The notes under the pieces were generated by a model that was given only the letters and a program-made list of their open reading frames with translations, was not told the origin of the DNA and made no database searches. Shown piece after piece: positions 62,113 through 64,000 of a DNA stretch of 64,000 nt (positions are counted from its first letter, which is position 1; each line of letters begins with the position of its first letter). The translations under genes and the position numbers were made by a program. The stretch comes from Olivibacter oleidegradans (GTDB lineage Bacteria > Bacteroidota > Bacteroidia > Sphingobacteriales > Sphingobacteriaceae), in NCBI RefSeq assembly GCF_042432805.1, contig NZ_JBHLWO010000004.1, positions 186,001-250,000 on the forward strand, read 5' to 3'.

Positions 62113-63228
62113 ATGGAAAGCAAGACAAAACGTGTGATTATTAGTGGAGGAGGAACAGGAGGACATATTTTCCCTGCCATCGCCATTGCTAATGCGTTGC
62201 GACGTCTGGAGCCGTCTATTGAAATTCTATTCGTTGGTGCTAATGGGAGAATGGAGATGGATAAGGTGCCTGCCGCTGGCTATAAGATTATCGGTTTGGA
62301 TATCCAAGGTATCAATAGGCAGTCGCTGCTTAAAAATATACTCCTACCTTTTAAATTGTGGAAAAGTATACAGCGGGCAAGAGCTATTATCCGAAATTTC
62401 CGCCCGGATGTAGTCGTCGGTGTGGGCGGTTATGCCTCGGGACCTTTATTGCATGCTGCCGGTCGACTGAATATTCCATATCTAATACAAGAGCAAAATT
62501 CATATGCGGGCATAACAAACAAGAAATTAGGAGCGAAAGCATCAAAGATATGTGTGGCTTTTGACGGGATGGATCGCTTTTTCCCCAAAGATAAATTGCT
62601 GATTACGGGAAACCCCATTCGACGTGATGCCGTTGATATTGTAGGGAAGGAGTTTGAGGCGAAAGAATTGTTGGGCTTAGATCACGATAAGAAGACGATT
62701 TTACTAACAGGCGGCAGTTTGGGTGCTCGAACGCTAAACGAAAGTATACTGAACGGTCTGCAAAAAATGCGTAAGGCTAATTTGCAGATTATATGGCAGT
62801 GTGGAAGCTACTATTATGAAAAAATGCAAGATGTGCTCAAAGACGATGGGTTGGAGGATGTTTGTTTGAAGCCCTTTCTCCACCGCATGGACTTAGCTTA
62901 TGCGGCAGCTGACGTAATCGTTGCGCGGGCGGGGGCCGGCACAATTGCTGAATTATGTGCTGTTGGAAAACCGGCAATCCTGGTGCCGTCGCCAAATGTC
63001 GCTGAAGATCACCAAACAAAAAATGCGCTGGCATTGATCAAGAAAAATGCAGCGATTATGGTGGAAGATTTGAAGGCACAGGAAACATTAATGGACGAAG
63101 TGATTGCGTTAATAAAGGATAAGGAAGAATGTAAAGTTTTATCAGCAAATATAAAAAATTTGGCAAAAGTGGATGCTGATGAAGTAATCGCGAAAGAGGT
63201 TTTAGAACTTATTAAACTTAACAAATAA
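62113..63228 (+). CDS. murG: Lipid II synthase MurG
   Basis: A 371-aa GT-B glycosyltransferase with ISGGGTGGHIFPAIAIA, VVGVGGYASGPLL, IQEQNSYAGITNKKLG, LLTGGSLGARTLNES, and the UDP-GlcNAc-binding region VARAGAGTIAELCAVGKPAILVP. It adds GlcNAc to lipid I, giving lipid II. It starts 11 bp after ftsW. Confidence 0.97.
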   Translation: MESKTKRVIISGGGTGGHIFPAIAIANALRRLEPSIEILFVGANGRMEMDKVPAAGYKIIGLDIQGINRQSLLKNILLPFKLWKSIQRARAIIRNFRPDVVVGVGGYASGPLLHAAGRLNIPYLIQEQNSYAGITNKKLGAKASKICVAFDGMDRFFPKDKLLITGNPIRRDAVDIVGKEFEAKELLGLDHDKKTILLTGGSLGARTLNESILNGLQKMRKANLQIIWQCGSYYYEKMQDVLKDDGLEDVCLKPFLHRMDLAYAAADVIVARAGAGTIAELCAVGKPAILVPSPNVAEDHQTKNALALIKKNAAIMVEDLKAQETLMDEVIALIKDKEECKVLSANIKNLAKVDADEVIAKEVLELIKLNK

Positions 63229-63249
63229 CGGGCACGTAAAGGTTGACAA

Positions 63250-64000
63250 ATGGAAAATACGGTATTGACAGCGATAAAACAAGTGTTCCTGATAGGTATA
63301 GGCGGTATCGGTATGAGTGCGCTCGCCCGTTACTTCCATCATAAAGGAATGCGTGTTTATGGCTATGACAAGACCGAAACTTCTTTGACAAGGCAATTGA
63401 CAAGTGAAGGAATCAATGTTTTTTATAGCGATAACATAGACCTGATTGCGCCACCGTTTGTTGAAGATCGAGAGGGCAGTTTAGTGATTTATACACCTGC
63501 TGTTCCAAAAGATTTGGATTTGGTAGCTTTTTTTCAACGGCTGGGCTATCGCTTGTATAAACGATCTGAAATCTTGGGAAAGATAAGTGAGTCGCATTTT
63601 ACGATAGCTGTGGCGGGCACCCATGGAAAAACGACGACAAGTAGTATGATTGCGCATATTTTAACAAGTAGCGGGCGCCCTTGTTCTGCATTTTTGGGTG
63701 GGATTGCAGCTAATTATAATACAAATTTACTGCTTGCGGATTCTGATTTATTCGTAGTAGAGGCGGACGAATTTGACAGGTCATTCCTTACGCTGCATCC
63801 CAATATTGCGGTGGTGACGGCGACTGATCCTGATCATCTTGATATATATGGCGATTCAGAACATATGTTAGAATCTTTCCGGCTTTTTGTAAATCAAGTA
63901 GCCAAAGATGGCAAACGTATTATTAAGGAAGGTTTGCACTTGCCAACAGATATTCGTTATGCAGTTGAAAAAAGGGCGGACGTATACGCAACAAATATCC
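63250..64000 (+). CDS. murC: UDP-MurNAc:L-Ala ligase MurC, N-terminal part (runs off the window)
   Basis: 250 codons are visible from the ATG at 63250. N-terminal Rossmann domain (VFLIGIGGIGMSALARYFHHKGMRVYGYDKTET), P-loop VAGTHGKTTTSSMIAHIL, LGGIAANYNTN, and VEADEFDRSFLTLHPNIAVVTATDPDHLDIYGD. It adds the first L-alanine to UDP-MurNAc. The frame continues past base 64000. Confidence 0.96.
   Translation, partial: MENTVLTAIKQVFLIGIGGIGMSALARYFHHKGMRVYGYDKTETSLTRQLTSEGINVFYSDNIDLIAPPFVEDREGSLVIYTPAVPKDLDLVAFFQRLGYRLYKRSEILGKISESHFTIAVAGTHGKTTTSSMIAHILTSSGRPCSAFLGGIAANYNTNLLLADSDLFVVEADEFDRSFLTLHPNIAVVTATDPDHLDIYGDSEHMLESFRLFVNQVAKDGKRIIKEGLHLPTDIRYAVEKRADVYATNI

Noticed and set aside
1..64000. 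CRISPR arrays, rRNA genes, insertion sequences, riboswitches
   Set aside because: No regularly spaced repeats, no rRNA signatures, no transposase frames and no leader I could match to a known riboswitch.

Overview
The window looks like a chromosome segment of a Bacteroidota bacterium, most likely of the Sphingobacteriaceae (Sphingobacterium, Olivibacter or Pedobacter relatives). The evidence is a SusC/SusD pair, promoters of the Bacteroidota type (TTTG, 18-20 nt, TAnnTTTG) in front of both tRNA genes and several operons, few Shine-Dalgarno sequences, Bacteroidota-restricted families (DUF6660-like, HYC_CC_PP-like, DUF3347) and a Bacteroidota-type division and cell-wall (dcw) cluster with a long MraY.

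Positions 1-37363 read as an accessory island. From the left it holds: the N-terminal part of a TonB-dependent receptor with a small Cys-rich secreted protein; a PIN-domain toxin-antitoxin pair; an operon of three related XRE regulators behind a 14-bp palindrome; a SusC/SusD/TlpA-like operon convergent with a set made of a hypothetical protein, a small secreted peptide and a MauE/DoxX-like protein; a Crp-like regulator; and a mobilization module (coupling protein, MOBP relaxase, accessory protein, oriT-like nested inverted repeats). About 18 kb of copper-handling genes on the minus strand follow: Cys-rich copper-storage protein, DUF305 lipoprotein, an HMA-AraC regulator, a CopZ-like protein, a core-deleted P-type ATPase, a multicopper oxidase joined to a CopB-like barrel, a CPH-type P-type ATPase, a haem-binding protein, two RND adaptors, a TolC-like protein, a CusA-type pump split into two reading frames, DUF3347, an HMA protein and an HYC_CC_PP protein. 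The island ends at a large serine recombinase whose last codons run antisense through the 3' half of tRNA-Glu(TTC), and through that tRNA's terminator. This is the picture of an integrative mobilizable element with copper cargo inserted at tRNA-Glu. No conjugation pore genes are visible, so transfer would need a helper.

Positions 37364-52483 look like ordinary chromosome: nhaA, a small outer-membrane barrel, an aspartyl protease with PDZ domain, a VOC protein, membrane and lipoproteins, obgE and adk, an SDR enzyme with an AraC-type regulator, tRNA-Arg(ACG), an alpha/beta hydrolase, gap and pgk, and a BON lipoprotein.

Positions 52830-64000 are the dcw cluster: MraZ operator repeats, mraZ, rsmH, an FtsL-like protein, a PASTA-containing FtsI, murE, mraY, murD, ftsW, murG and the start of murC. 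The order is canonical and the genes are tightly packed, covering peptidoglycan precursor synthesis and septal wall assembly.

The most unusual points are the MCO-barrel fusion, the P-type ATPase lacking its catalytic core, the split cusA, the alpha/beta hydrolase without a nucleophile, the XRE triplet, a 30-bp perfect palindrome at 1585-1614, the recombinase-terminator-tRNA overlap, and a possible short RNA at about 39450-39510.
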